64,000 nt of DNA from FEN-1297 sp963843605. GTDB lineage: Bacteria > Bacteroidota > Ignavibacteria > Ignavibacteriales > Ignavibacteriaceae. The stretch spans positions 1-64,000 of the forward strand of contig CAWJLA010000010.1 of the NCBI GenBank assembly GCA_963843605.1. Reading direction: 5' to 3'. The translations under genes and the position numbers were made by a program. Of the stretch, positions 9,862-18,903 are shown in pieces. Below the pieces are notes generated by a model. It saw only the letters and a list, made by a program, of their open reading frames with translations. It was not told the origin of the DNA and did not search any database. The stretch's first letter is position 1. Each line of letters begins with the position of its first letter.

Positions 9862-9898
9862 AATAGAAAAATTCTTTAGTACAGTTGAGAATTGTTCG

Positions 9899-9941
9899 GC
9901 GGCCGGCGGGTATTTAATTGAATACCGCAGGCCGCTTTTTT
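9899..9941 (+). terminator. rho-independent terminator of the T9SS-secreted protein gene
   Basis: A GC-rich stem around 9899-9914 and 9921-9935 (inner pairing GGTATT/AATACC, outer GCGGCC/GGCCGC) has loop TAATTG. Six T follow directly. It lies 38 bases after the stop at 9861. Confidence 0.85.
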
Positions 9942-10245
9942 ATATAAAACCCGTCATTACATAAATACCTAGGCATTTCGGAAGCAGCCTGAATTTTAAG
10001 ATTTCAAATCAGTCCGATGTTTCACTCCTTAAACCGGTATTCTCGTAAGGTATTGAAAAATTAAAAATGCACTTTAAATTATGTGCGCTGTCTGCCGGGA
10101 AGCATATAAAAATTAATGTTTTATTTTAAAATCATAACTATTATGCATAGTTATACTCTATGCCTTAATTTGCACATCATTTATTTCTTATTTTTTATTA
10201 AATTTGTCCGGCAGAATAAAAAGAAAGTTAAAAAAGGCTGGTAAA
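9942..10245. promoter_or_regulatory. upstream region of the DAHP synthase gene with inverted repeat and possible promoter box
   Basis: About 300 bases without a gene. An inverted repeat with arms ATAACTAT (10134-10141) and ATAGTTAT (10147-10154), spaced by five bases, could be an operator. TAAATTTG at 10199-10206 fits the Bacteroidota -7 consensus TAnnTTTG. Used as a promoter, it would start the transcript near 10213, before the ATG at 10246. No leader peptide with Phe/Tyr/Trp codons was seen. Function is inferred. Confidence 0.35.
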
Positions 10246-11370
10246 ATGATAGTTATTCTCAATCCAAATACGGATGAAAATTCTGAAGATTTCAGAGAAA
10301 CGTGGGATTATCTTAGTAATCTTGAAAATATCAGAACTCAGAAACATAAAGTAGAAGGAAAATTTCAAAGTCTTACTGAAATATATCTATTCGGTGACAC
10401 TGCTGCTCTTAATAAAGAAGCAATCGAAGCTTTGCCTGCGGTTGACAGGGTTGTAAGAATTTCGCAGGAGTACCGGATTTTAGGAAGACACAAAGATAAA
10501 AAACGAACAACGGGATTCGATTACAACGGTGTGCATTTCGATCAGGACAATCTGAATATTTTTGCCGGACTTTGTGCTGTTGATACAAGGGAACACGTGG
10601 AAAAGATGATGAAAGCTCTTCAAGAGAACGGACAGGTTTGTACAAGGATGGGGGCTTATAAACCCAGAACTAATCCGTATTCTTTTCAGGGGCACGGCAA
10701 ATCTTGCCTTCCTTATGTTTTCGAACTGGCCGGAAAGTACGGGATCAAGATAATAGCTATGGAAATAACCCACGAAAGCCAGGTTGACGAAATTGACGAA
10801 GCGTTGGAAAAGATGGGCAGACCTACCGGAGTAATGCTTCAAATAGGGACGCGAAACATACAGAATTTCGAATTATTGAAAGTGATCGGCAGGCAGAACG
10901 AATACCCGGTTTTATTGAAAAGAGGATTCGGAATTACATTAAACGAGTCGCTCAATGCCGCCGAATACCTGGCTAGCGAAGGAAATGCAAATGTTGTATT
11001 TTGTCTTAGAGGAATGAAAACTTCTTTTTCCGATCCCCACAGGAATATGGTCGATTTCAGTGTGGTTCCGGTAATAAAAAGACTTACAAGGATGCCGGTC
11101 TGCATCGATCCGTCTCATTCGGTAGGCTCAAGAGAAGCCGATCCTCACGGTTTGCTGGATGTATTCCACGCTGCTGCTCAGGGAGTAATTGCCGGAGCAA
11201 ATATGATACTTGTGGATTTTCACCCGAATCCGGTAAAGGCTCTGGTAGACGGTCCTCAGGCATTGCTTCTTGAAGAACTGCCGAGGTTTCTTGAAGATAT
11301 GCAGATCGCAAGGGAAGCATATGAAAAAAGGTTAAAATTACTGGATAAGTACAAAGTCAAAGTAGTATAA
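10246..11370 (+). CDS. aroF: 3-deoxy-7-phosphoheptulonate synthase (type I-beta, with N-terminal regulatory domain)
   Basis: Catalyses condensation of phosphoenolpyruvate and erythrose 4-phosphate, the first step of the shikimate pathway, in the cytoplasm. Residues 1-70 are the short ferredoxin/ACT-like N-terminal domain (MIVILNPNTDEN) seen in Thermotoga-type enzymes, which usually gives feedback control by aromatic amino acids. The barrel follows: TRMGAYKPRTNPYSFQGHG (PEP site), LKRGFG, FCLRGMKTSF, then PVCIDPSHSVGSRE with the metal and substrate residues. A TTG 42 bases upstream is in frame, but the ATG at 10246 matches the family N-terminus and fits the TAAATTTG promoter box. The gene is monocistronic, with a terminator at 11391. 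Confidence 0.93.
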   Translation: MIVILNPNTDENSEDFRETWDYLSNLENIRTQKHKVEGKFQSLTEIYLFGDTAALNKEAIEALPAVDRVVRISQEYRILGRHKDKKRTTGFDYNGVHFDQDNLNIFAGLCAVDTREHVEKMMKALQENGQVCTRMGAYKPRTNPYSFQGHGKSCLPYVFELAGKYGIKIIAMEITHESQVDEIDEALEKMGRPTGVMLQIGTRNIQNFELLKVIGRQNEYPVLLKRGFGITLNESLNAAEYLASEGNANVVFCLRGMKTSFSDPHRNMVDFSVVPVIKRLTRMPVCIDPSHSVGSREADPHGLLDVFHAAAQGVIAGANMILVDFHPNPVKALVDGPQALLLEELPRFLEDMQIAREAYEKRLKLLDKYKVKVV

Positions 11371-11390
11371 CTTAATTATGTATTAAAATT

Positions 11391-11424
11391 AAACCTTTCG
11401 CTTTTTTTAGTGAAAGGTTTTTTT
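11391..11424 (+). terminator. rho-independent terminator of aroF
   Basis: Stem AAACCTTTC (11391-11399) pairs with GAAAGGTTT (11412-11420), followed by a T run. It lies 20 bases after the aroF stop. Confidence 0.88.
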
Positions 11425-11507
11425 GTTTTAAAGTGAATCCTTTTTTTGTCTTTTTAATCTAACCCTTGAGTAAAAATACATTGTTATAATATTAACAGGA
11501 GCTAAAA

Positions 11508-11957
11508 TTGAAACGAGTATTTGCTTTATTTATTGCGGTCTCACTTTTGGGATTATGGGGATGCAGCAAGCAGGCTAAAACAAACGATTTAAATTGGTAC
11601 GATAATCTGCAAACAGCGGAAAATGTCGCCCAAAAGAGCGGGCATCCCATTTTGGTAGATTTCACAGGGTCTGATTGGTGTGTCTGGTGTAAAAAACTGA
11701 ATGCCGAAGTTTTTTCGCATGATGAATTTGTTAATTACGCAAAAAATAATTTGGTACTCGTTAAAATAGATTTCCCGCAGAATATTCCTCAGACCGAAGC
11801 TACTAAATATTATAACAACCAGCTGGCACAAAAATTCGGCGTGAGAGGTTTTCCGACAATTGTTCTGTTAAAAAGCGACGGTACACCGGTTGCCGTAACA
11901 GGTTATCAGGACGGCGGCGCTTCCGCTTATGTTGAGCATATTAAGTCTTTGTTGTAA
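11508..11957 (+). CDS. thioredoxin-fold lipoprotein
   Basis: The N-terminus is a lipoprotein signal with lipobox LWGC (Cys19). The rest is a thioredoxin fold of the DUF255/thioredoxin_7 type: PILVDFTGSDWCVWCKKLN with the redox pair Cys58/Cys61, KIDFPQ, and GVRGFPTIVLL with the cis-proline. It should be membrane-anchored facing the periplasm and act on disulphides of exported proteins, perhaps as a reductant. The start is TTG, supported by AGGAG seven bases before it; no ATG alternative fits the signal peptide. It stands alone. Confidence 0.9.
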   Translation: MKRVFALFIAVSLLGLWGCSKQAKTNDLNWYDNLQTAENVAQKSGHPILVDFTGSDWCVWCKKLNAEVFSHDEFVNYAKNNLVLVKIDFPQNIPQTEATKYYNNQLAQKFGVRGFPTIVLLKSDGTPVAVTGYQDGGASAYVEHIKSLL

Positions 11958-12037
11958 GATTCATATAACTTTGTAACCTTAGTGTTTGGGTGAGCGGCCA
12001 GCAGCTTTTTATCTTGATTAATGCCTGAGATGCTTTT

Positions 12038-12075
12038 TACCACTGAGACACTAAGGACACAAAGGAACACTAAGA
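12038..12075. repeat. dispersed repeat, copy A (ACCACTGAGACACTAAGG ... AACACTAAG)
   Basis: About 37 bases in the gap after the thioredoxin gene. Its reverse complement matches the sequence at 25544-25580 at most positions (CTTAGTGT-x-CCTTTGTGT-x-CTTAGT-x-CTCAGTGGT). A related shorter piece lies at 24148-24174. It is an intergenic repeat with no coding potential. Confidence 0.65.
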
Positions 12076-12187
12076 ATAAATTTGAAACCGGCAGCTTCGA
12101 AATATATTACCTTCCTTTTTTAACATTTCAAAATATTTATATTTGTAATTAATTAAATAATGTATGAGCAATATTAAAGGGGTACTC

Positions 12188-13603
12188 ATGAAAAAAATTA
12201 TTTTTTCCTCAATCCTTTTTTTAGTTATCATCTTTGCGGGAAATCTGAATGCTCAATCAAAGCAAGATTACGATGAAATAATCGGTTCGGCTTTTACAGC
12301 CAATGCTTCATATGATCTGCTTGAAAGAATATGCGACGAAGCAGGCGGCAGATTCTTCGGATCCGCAGAAAACGGAATAGCAATAAATATATTAAAGGCG
12401 GAATTAAATAAAATAGGATGCATCGCCGAGCTTGAAACATTTGATTTACCCGGCTGGGAAAGAGGAGACGACCGTGTGATAATGAAAGAACCGGAATATT
12501 TAAAATTGAGGGCAATAGCTTTAGGTTATGTCGATAAAACACCTGCTTTCACTACTCATGTTGTTTATGCTTCATACGGATTTAATGAAGATTATGAAGG
12601 CTTGGATGCTGCCGGTAAAATTGTGCTGGTAACACAGGAAACTCCGCCGGAGAAGGAAGGTTTGCTTAGGTATGAAATGATTGATATTGCAGCCGCACAT
12701 AAAGCAAAAGCAGTATTGTTTATCAATAACCGTAAAGAAGCTACCAATCTTGCCGGTGCGGGAAATTTTAACGGAACACCCACAAAAGTTCCGGCATACA
12801 GTCTTACCTTCGAGGAAGGAAAAAGACTGCAGCGTTTGATAGAAAAAAATATTGCGGTAAAAATGGAAATAACCACAAATTCTTATTGTAAAAAAGTCAC
12901 CGTTTCAAATGTTGCAGTTACTTTTAAAGGGGAAAAGAAGGACAAATTAATTATCGGAGCACACATCGATTCTTGGGATGTCGGGCAGGGTGCAATTGAT
13001 AACGGTACCGGAACCGCCGTACTATTTGATATAGCAAGATTGTTAAAAAAATATAATCCGCATAACTATTACACAATCGAATTGGTGTGGTTTAACGGCG
13101 AGGAGCTTGGATTATGGGGATCAAGGAAATATACCGAGATGCATAAAAAGGAAAAAATAATTGCAATGATAAATTTGGATATGCCGGGATCACCGACAGG
13201 CTTTAACTTGATGGGGTTTGATGAATATGAAAACAGTTTTAAAAATATACTGGATAATTTAAATGGATTCGGGTTAAATAAAGCCATAGTCAGCATTCCT
13301 TATACAAACAGTGATCATATGCCTTTCATGTTTGAAGGTATTCCGGTTTTTTCGGTACAGTCGCATCTGGATGAAGATATGTATAAATTCTATCATGATA
13401 AAGGAGATACGTTCGATAAAGTGAACATTAAATATCTTTCTGAAACAGCGGCCGTCGTAAGTGTTGCTGCGGTAACTCTGGCTAATGATAAAACAATAAA
13501 GTATGTTAGGAAAAGCGATGCAGACATGATCTCACTTTTCAAGAAGTTTCACCTTGATAAAAGACTAAAACGGCAGGGTGAATGGAAATATAAAATAGAT
13601 TAG
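12188..13603 (+). CDS. M28-family zinc aminopeptidase/carboxypeptidase, secreted, with PA insert
   Basis: A signal peptide (residues 1-23, NLNAQ end) is followed by an N-terminal segment and a protease-associated (PA) insert (about 120-215). The M28 catalytic domain carries the di-zinc ligands: IIGAHIDSWD (His, Asp), GAIDNGTG (bridging Asp), WFNGEELGLWG (catalytic and ligand Glu), NLDMPGSPTG (Asp) and the C-terminal His in the YHDKGDTFDKV region. It should cleave N-terminal residues or dipeptides from extracytoplasmic peptides. An upstream ATG at 12164 adds eight residues, but AAAGGGG directly precedes the ATG at 12188, which also gives the proper signal peptide. A cupin gene follows 25 bases later. 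Confidence 0.92.
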   Translation: MKKIIFSSILFLVIIFAGNLNAQSKQDYDEIIGSAFTANASYDLLERICDEAGGRFFGSAENGIAINILKAELNKIGCIAELETFDLPGWERGDDRVIMKEPEYLKLRAIALGYVDKTPAFTTHVVYASYGFNEDYEGLDAAGKIVLVTQETPPEKEGLLRYEMIDIAAAHKAKAVLFINNRKEATNLAGAGNFNGTPTKVPAYSLTFEEGKRLQRLIEKNIAVKMEITTNSYCKKVTVSNVAVTFKGEKKDKLIIGAHIDSWDVGQGAIDNGTGTAVLFDIARLLKKYNPHNYYTIELVWFNGEELGLWGSRKYTEMHKKEKIIAMINLDMPGSPTGFNLMGFDEYENSFKNILDNLNGFGLNKAIVSIPYTNSDHMPFMFEGIPVFSVQSHLDEDMYKFYHDKGDTFDKVNIKYLSETAAVVSVAAVTLANDKTIKYVRKSDADMISLFKKFHLDKRLKRQGEWKYKID

Positions 13604-13628
13604 TTTGAAACTATGCGGTTAAGAAAAT

Positions 13629-13949
13629 ATGAATTCAAGTAATATATTTGAAAAAATACCCGGGGATCTGCCGAACGAGGTTTTTGAAACAATTGTAAAT
13701 GAAAAAAAAGTAAGAATCGAAAGAATAATTTCAAAAGGACATGCATCGCCGGATAATTTTTGGTACGATCAGCCTGAAAATGAATGGATAATTGTTTTAA
13801 AGGGCGGCGCCGAATTGATTTTTGAGGAAGGAAACAGAACTATCCGTATGGAACCCGGTGATTATATAAATATAAGTGCTCATGCGAAACACCGCGTGGA
13901 AAGCACCGATAAAAATACCGAAACTATATGGCTCGCAGTATTTTATTGA
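13629..13949 (+). CDS. small cupin-domain protein
   Basis: A single cupin barrel of 106 residues. Conserved strands are seen as WYDQPENEWIIVLKGGAELIF and MEPGDYINISAHAKHRVEST. The Glu (ENEW) and the second-motif His (AKHRV) could bind one metal ion; the first motif lacks the usual His pair. Proteins like this are annotated as cupins of unknown substrate, some binding sugars or acting as isomerases. It follows the M28 peptidase by 25 bases and is probably cotranscribed; no functional tie is evident. Confidence 0.85.
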   Translation: MNSSNIFEKIPGDLPNEVFETIVNEKKVRIERIISKGHASPDNFWYDQPENEWIIVLKGGAELIFEEGNRTIRMEPGDYINISAHAKHRVESTDKNTETIWLAVFY

Positions 13950-14033
13950 TAAAACTCAGAGCAACGGTGTAATTATATTATTAAATTAGATTCGAGAGTA
14001 GAGTTTTTAATTAGGAATGAATAAGATTTAAAA

Positions 14034-14765
14034 TTGGAAGAAATATTTAAATATCTCGGTAAAAAAGCCGGACAAAGTTTCCGAAGAGGGAAGTGGCTAT
14101 ATAAATCGGTATTGGGATCCGAAGAAGAAGCTATTCAGGCGGAATACTATGTCGGGAAAGAAATTTCCGCAGGTATAATAAAACAAAACGGTATTGAACA
14201 GGACGAGGACATAAGGAAGTTGCTGGATAATATAGGCAGGAAACTGACTGACAGGCTTACTAACAAATACCGCAGGTTCAATTTTAATTCTCTTACATCT
14301 TCTGATATAAACGCTTTTGCATTGCCGGGCGGATTTATATTTACAACCAGTTCAATTCTAAAATTATGCAATTATAACGAAAATGAAATCGCATTTATCT
14401 TAGGACATGAAATCGGTCATGTTGTAAAATGGCATATATTTAACAGGACGATTGCAAACTCTTCTTTAAACATTATTTCGATGGTGAGTAAACCGGCTGG
14501 GCTTCTGGGCAGTGCAGCGGTAAGAACGATCAACAGTCTCATGCAGAACGGTTACAGCCGCGATCAGGAATTAGAAGCCGATAATTTCGGAGCTACCTTA
14601 ATGTACGCAGCGGGTTTCGATCCGAAATATGCCGTAACTGTTCTTCAAAGGCTGGGAGAAATGCAGACTGCCAACCCGCAGTTCTTTAATTATTTTTCTA
14701 CGCATCCTCTTGCAGGCGCCAGGATAAATCAGATTGAGATTTTATTAAGAAAAAAACTAAAATAA
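14034..14765 (+). CDS. M48-family zinc metallopeptidase
   Basis: Residues 40-243 form an M48-type protease: FALPGGFIFTTSSIL, then the zinc site HEIGHVVKWH (His125, Glu126, His129) and the third ligand Glu in RDQELEADNFG (about residue 184). The end FNYFSTHPLAGARINQI is typical of periplasmic M48B (YfgC/LoiP-like) members. No signal peptide is visible: the start is TTG at 14034, and no better start with a hydrophobic segment occurs upstream. It may therefore act in the cytoplasm, or its true N-terminus may be lost. The likely role is quality control of misfolded proteins. Confidence 0.87.
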   Translation: MEEIFKYLGKKAGQSFRRGKWLYKSVLGSEEEAIQAEYYVGKEISAGIIKQNGIEQDEDIRKLLDNIGRKLTDRLTNKYRRFNFNSLTSSDINAFALPGGFIFTTSSILKLCNYNENEIAFILGHEIGHVVKWHIFNRTIANSSLNIISMVSKPAGLLGSAAVRTINSLMQNGYSRDQELEADNFGATLMYAAGFDPKYAVTVLQRLGEMQTANPQFFNYFSTHPLAGARINQIEILLRKKLK

Positions 14766-14780
14766 TATTTTTAGATGATG

Positions 14781-15443
14781 TTATAAATTTAATAACCTTA
14801 CAACTTCATTTACCAGAACGGCCGTAATTCCCCATATAACTCCTTCATTTGTTTTATAAACCAATATGCGGTTTTTTCTTCCGCCCCACGGCTTTGAATA
14901 TCTTTCCGGAAGCTGTAATTCTTTTACTGGAAGAGTTTCTATTTTAACTCCGTTCTTGTCTATTTCGGTCGGATGCACTTCAAGTCGTACGTAATATTCT
15001 TCCGGTTTGTTTATTTCAAAAAACGAAACCGGCAATAAGAATACCTTTTCCACTTCATGTTCATCGAATTTTATTTCCGATAATGAATTGATTTTGATCG
15101 TACCGATAAAAGAATCGACCGTTACACCCATCGGTCCTATTAAAGTGTCGAGCAGACCGGCTATTTTAATTTTCGATTCATCGATACCGATCTCTTCGGC
15201 AGTTTCCCTTATGGCCGTTGCCATGTAATCTATATCGGCAGCAGGATCGTATTCACCGCCGGGAAAGCATACTTCTCCGCCCTGCCTTATTCCGGCAGCT
15301 CTTTTTTCGAAGAGAAAATTATATTCGCCGTTGATAAGAACCAGAGGAATTAATACCGCCGAATTTAAATACTCGTCTTTTCTTAAAATACCCGGTATAG
15401 CCGGCAGGTTTTTCTGCAGTTTCCGTAAGTCTTCAGTTTTCAT
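14781..15443 (-). CDS. Nudix hydrolase, CoA-pyrophosphatase type
   Basis: Contains a Nudix box GGEYDP ... AIRETAEEIGI preceded by the UPF0035-like GGEVCFPGG segment. That segment marks the NudL/Nudt7 group, which hydrolyses CoA or acyl-CoA to 3',5'-ADP and phosphopantetheine. The length (about 220) fits the group. A TTG eight codons upstream (15467) is in frame, but the ATG at 15443 gives the family N-terminus MKTEDLRKLQKNLPAIPG. It converges with the M48 gene, 15 bases apart. The substrate is inferred from family resemblance. Confidence 0.88.
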   Translation of the reverse strand: MKTEDLRKLQKNLPAIPGILRKDEYLNSAVLIPLVLINGEYNFLFEKRAAGIRQGGEVCFPGGEYDPAADIDYMATAIRETAEEIGIDESKIKIAGLLDTLIGPMGVTVDSFIGTIKINSLSEIKFDEHEVEKVFLLPVSFFEINKPEEYYVRLEVHPTEIDKNGVKIETLPVKELQLPERYSKPWGGRKNRILVYKTNEGVIWGITAVLVNEVVRLLNL

Positions 15444-15592
15444 AGAATGTAAAATTTTTAAGACCAATTTAACTAATTGATCATTCAGTTTACTTATCTT
15501 ATATCAATTTTATTAATTAGTGTAAGTAATATAATTCGCGGCTTAATTTATCGTATAAACATAGGCGATCAACCGAGAATAATTGTGAATAA

Positions 15593-16522
15593 TTACAGTG
15601 GTACGGGTACTTGACGATTCTTCGTCAAAGAAATTCCGTCGAATAATACCGCTGCGGAATCGACAGTTGATTGAGAAGGGTTAGCGGCTTTAACCGCGAG
15701 GCTTACAGAACCCAGTGTTATTGATAAAGTATCGCCGGGCTGCATATAAAGGCTGAATGACTTTTTAAAGTTTGTCCACTGAACCGTATCAGCATTTATA
15801 GAAGAATTGAAAATTATATCACCGCGGCTTTTCTGCGTGATTGTCACGTATCCCCAATAAAACGGTGCAAAGTTGCGTTCATAAAATGACAGGTTATAAA
15901 TTAAATAGCCGTCCTGACCCGTAATAAAATATTGAGCTGTTCCTCCGGGCGCCGGACCGAAAGGAGGAGAAATCGACAGACACCAGTTTCCTTCGCCTTG
16001 CGGCGCTTCACGGGCGGAATGAATCCAAGCAGTATCCTTTATTTCCCATCCGCTTAGAGAAGGCTGATTGTTGAATTCAAAACTGGGATTGGAAATAAGA
16101 TTTTCTGCTGCCGCAGCCCATGTAACCGTAATGCTGATGGATCCGGTTGCGGGGTTCAATGTTAAATTAACCGGAGTAACCGTACCGGCGGTTACATTTA
16201 TGTCCGTCGAGCCTGTGTATTGCAATTTATTTGTCGAATCGTATGCATTTACCTGAAGTTTCCACACGCCCGCTTCAATGTTTTTGAATTCGCAAGTAGC
16301 GGAATCGTTGAAAATAATAAAGTCAGCATATAATGTATCGTATCCTTGCCTGGACAGAATTCCTTCAATCCTGGAAATACCGGCCGGAGCTTTTTTCATT
16401 GAAAGGCCGATGGATAAGCCGGAAGAATTCTGCTGAGGTGAGGTTGCAACAATATTGTCTTTATTGCATGAAGTTAATGTTAGAGCAAGAACCAAAGCCG
16501 CGGAAATCAGTATCGTTTTCAT
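15593..16522 (-). CDS. surface or periplasmic lipoprotein with C-terminal carbohydrate-binding-like domain
   Basis: The lipoprotein signal ends in LTSC (Cys19). Residues 35-135 look like an Ig-like/DUF4493-type beta sandwich (GVWKLQVNAYDSTNKLQYTG, then GTVTPVNLTLNPATGSISI). Residues 140-300 begin NLISNPSFEFNNQPSLSGWE, the usual opening of CBM4/9-like galactose-binding folds in secreted proteins. No enzyme motif is present. It probably sits in the outer membrane and binds glycans or other surface ligands. The gene is alone and divergent from the dehydrogenase at 16663. Confidence 0.75.
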   Translation of the reverse strand: MKTILISAALVLALTLTSCNKDNIVATSPQQNSSGLSIGLSMKKAPAGISRIEGILSRQGYDTLYADFIIFNDSATCEFKNIEAGVWKLQVNAYDSTNKLQYTGSTDINVTAGTVTPVNLTLNPATGSISITVTWAAAAENLISNPSFEFNNQPSLSGWEIKDTAWIHSAREAPQGEGNWCLSISPPFGPAPGGTAQYFITGQDGYLIYNLSFYERNFAPFYWGYVTITQKSRGDIIFNSSINADTVQWTNFKKSFSLYMQPGDTLSITLGSVSLAVKAANPSQSTVDSAAVLFDGISLTKNRQVPVPL

Positions 16523-16662
16523 ACTTAATTCCCTTTTAAATTATTTCCAAACTTAATTTTGTTTTAAAGTACAAATTAATTTTAAGAACTTCAGTAATAA
16601 TTTTTATCCGAACTTTTATAATAATAAATTTACAATGTACAATAACAAATATAGGGTGCAAA

Positions 16663-17979
16663 ATGTCCCGGTCAAAAAGTTTGCTCGAAATGACTCCACA
16701 AGGGTTTGTAAAATTCCTAAAAGGAAAAAATATCCGGAAATTTTATTTCGCGTACGACAAAAAAAACAGAAAAGTTTTTAGTTCGCACAAAGAGTTAAAC
16801 GAGATCTCTAATTTTTTCAATAACGATAAACGAGACTTTAATTTTCATGAAGGAATGTTTTTTAAAGTTACTGAAAGATATGATACTCTGCAGGGTGCGT
16901 TTATTCACCGTACTAACAGGGGACAGGCAGCCGGCGGAGTGAGGTACTGGAGTTATGACAATATGGAAGATTATTTCAGAGACGGAATGCGGCTTGCAAA
17001 GGGGATGACACACAAAAACGCTCTTGCCGGTCTATGGTGGGGCGGCGGCAAAGGTGTGGTGGCTTATAATCCGGATTATCCTAAGAAAAACAAAACCATT
17101 AGGAAATATCTGTACCAGGAATACGGAAAACTTATGTCATCATTAAACGGATGTTATGTAACCGCGGAAGATGTAGGAACAAATGTTACTGATATGGCGA
17201 ATATATTCTCGGAAACCCGATTTACAACTTGTATTCCCGAAAGACTGGGAGGCAGCGGAAATCCTTCTATACCTACCGCAAGAGGAGTTGTTGCCGGAAT
17301 GGAAGCCGCCGCAAAATTTGTTCTTAAAGGAACCCTAGCCGGGAGGACGATTGCTATTCAGGGTGCAGGCAATGTCGGCCGTCCGTTAGTAAAATTCTTA
17401 TTTGAGAAAAAAGTAAAAAAAATAATTGTCTGCGACATATACAAAGAAAATATCGAAACACTTAAAGAAGAATTCGGCAGCAGGAAACTGGAAGCCTATA
17501 CCTGTGAAATAAACGATATGAGCATATTCGAAAAGGAATGCGATATATTATCTCCTTGTGCCACCGGTGCGGTAATAAATCCGGTTTCAATTCCGAAGAT
17601 AAAAGCCAAGATCATCTGCGGTGCCGCAAATAATCAGCTCGAAGACCCAGAAAGGGACGGCAATGTACTGCATAAAAAAAATATAACATATATCCCCGAC
17701 TTTTTAACAAACCGGATGGGCATAGTTACCTGCGCAAACGAACAATACGGTTATATTAATAATGACCCGTTTATTGAAATGCATTTAAACAAAAACTGGA
17801 AACATTCTGTTTATAAGACTGCAATGGAAGTATTGAATGAATCCCGAAAAACTAATACTCCTACCTCAGCCGTTGCGGTTAAATTAGCAGATAAGCTTTC
17901 AAAGATCAATCATCCGGTATTCGGTCATCGCGGAGAACAGATAATCGATTCTCTTGTCGAAAATAACTGGCAAAAGTAA
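16663..17979 (+). CDS. Glu/Leu/Phe/Val-family amino-acid dehydrogenase
   Basis: Two domains are evident. The first (residues 60-190) has the substrate site GGVRYWSYDNMEDYFRDGMR, KGMTHKNALAGLWWGGGKG with the catalytic Lys, and VTAEDVGTNVTDM with the catalytic Asp. The second is a Rossmann domain from about 210 with the dinucleotide motif IAIQGAGNVGRPLV and IVCDIYKEN, where the acidic end of strand 2 suggests NAD rather than NADP. These enzymes deaminate an amino acid reversibly to its 2-oxo acid and ammonia. The sequence resembles leucine/valine dehydrogenases more than classical glutamate dehydrogenase, but the substrate is not certain. The phosphodiesterase gene follows 17 bases later. Confidence 0.9.
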   Translation: MSRSKSLLEMTPQGFVKFLKGKNIRKFYFAYDKKNRKVFSSHKELNEISNFFNNDKRDFNFHEGMFFKVTERYDTLQGAFIHRTNRGQAAGGVRYWSYDNMEDYFRDGMRLAKGMTHKNALAGLWWGGGKGVVAYNPDYPKKNKTIRKYLYQEYGKLMSSLNGCYVTAEDVGTNVTDMANIFSETRFTTCIPERLGGSGNPSIPTARGVVAGMEAAAKFVLKGTLAGRTIAIQGAGNVGRPLVKFLFEKKVKKIIVCDIYKENIETLKEEFGSRKLEAYTCEINDMSIFEKECDILSPCATGAVINPVSIPKIKAKIICGAANNQLEDPERDGNVLHKKNITYIPDFLTNRMGIVTCANEQYGYINNDPFIEMHLNKNWKHSVYKTAMEVLNESRKTNTPTSAVAVKLADKLSKINHPVFGHRGEQIIDSLVENNWQK

Positions 17980-17996
17980 AAGATCGGAATCAGAAG

Positions 17997-18482
17997 TTGA
18001 TAACGGAAATAGATAAAAAAAATATAAATATTATCGGGGTAATTTCGGATACTCACGGATTATTACGGCCCGAAGTTAAAGACGTTTTTAAAGACGTTAA
18101 ATTAATTATACATGCCGGTGATATCGGTGATGCTGTGATAATAAAAGCGCTTGAAGAAATTGCCCCCGTAATAGCAGTAAAAGGCAACATTGATCAACTG
18201 AGCGGATTTGAGGAACTTCCCGTGATCCGGAAGATGAAAATAGGGGCGCACAATTTTACAATAGTCCATAACATTATTGAATATAACCAAAATCACGCCG
18301 GCAAAAGAGATGTAATTATTTTCGGTCATTCTCATAAACCCGGTGCTGAGGAAAAGAACGGAGCACTCTTTTTTAATCCGGGCAGCGCAGGGAAAAAAAG
18401 ATTTTCGCTGCCTGTCTCAGTGGGATTGCTTATATTGGAAAAGAACAACATTAAACCCGAAATTCATTACCTGGATGTTTAA
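17997..18482 (+). CDS. YfcE/MJ0936-type metallophosphoesterase
   Basis: Calcineurin-like fold with all metal-binding motifs: VISDTHG (Asp, His), IHAGDIGD (Asp), VKGNID (Asn), IVHN (His) and IFGHSHKP (His pair). The 161-residue length fits single-domain phosphodiesterases active on bis-p-nitrophenyl phosphate; the physiological substrate is unknown. The start is TTG at 17997, 17 bases after the dehydrogenase stop, so the two genes probably share a transcript. It converges with the small hypothetical gene at 18494. Confidence 0.88.
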   Translation: MITEIDKKNINIIGVISDTHGLLRPEVKDVFKDVKLIIHAGDIGDAVIIKALEEIAPVIAVKGNIDQLSGFEELPVIRKMKIGAHNFTIVHNIIEYNQNHAGKRDVIIFGHSHKPGAEEKNGALFFNPGSAGKKRFSLPVSVGLLILEKNNIKPEIHYLDV

Positions 18483-18493
18483 CCTCAAGGTAA

Positions 18494-18760
18494 TTATACG
18501 GCAATGTTTTCAACCTGGTTCTCTTTGAAAGGGAAGTCGAAGAAATAATGATCGACATCCTCTTTTTTTACTTTATCCTTAGTAAGAAAATATTTTTCTA
18601 TCTTAGAGTCATTTCTCTCCGGTTTGAACGGCAAATAAAGTCCGTCTTCAAATAACTCTTTTCTCATTCTTATCTTTTTATGTGTAACCAGATAAGCCAT
18701 GTCAAGAGAAATCTTCCTGGAATATGTGTCAAAATCTTTTCTTAGGTAAACTATGCGCAT
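18494..18760 (-). CDS. small hypothetical protein, highly charged
   Basis: 88 residues rich in Lys, Asp, Glu and aromatic residues (RKDFDTYSRKISLDMAYLV, then KKEDVDHYFFDFPFKENQV). No signal peptide or membrane helix. No family is recognised. The composition is protein-like, and the frame fills the gap between the phosphodiesterase and PAP2 genes, so it is probably real. No ribosome-binding site is visible. Confidence 0.5.
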   Translation of the reverse strand: MRIVYLRKDFDTYSRKISLDMAYLVTHKKIRMRKELFEDGLYLPFKPERNDSKIEKYFLTKDKVKKEDVDHYFFDFPFKENQVENIAV

Positions 18761-18903
18761 TTTATTATCCGTGAAATTTTTACAATAATTTAAAGCTAAA
18801 TTAAGAAAAAATTATTACTGTTAATGTACGGCGGGGATATATTTTTTTTGCTATTAACCGGGGGCCGGAATGGCCGCAAAGGCACTAAGTTGAGTTATTA
18901 AAT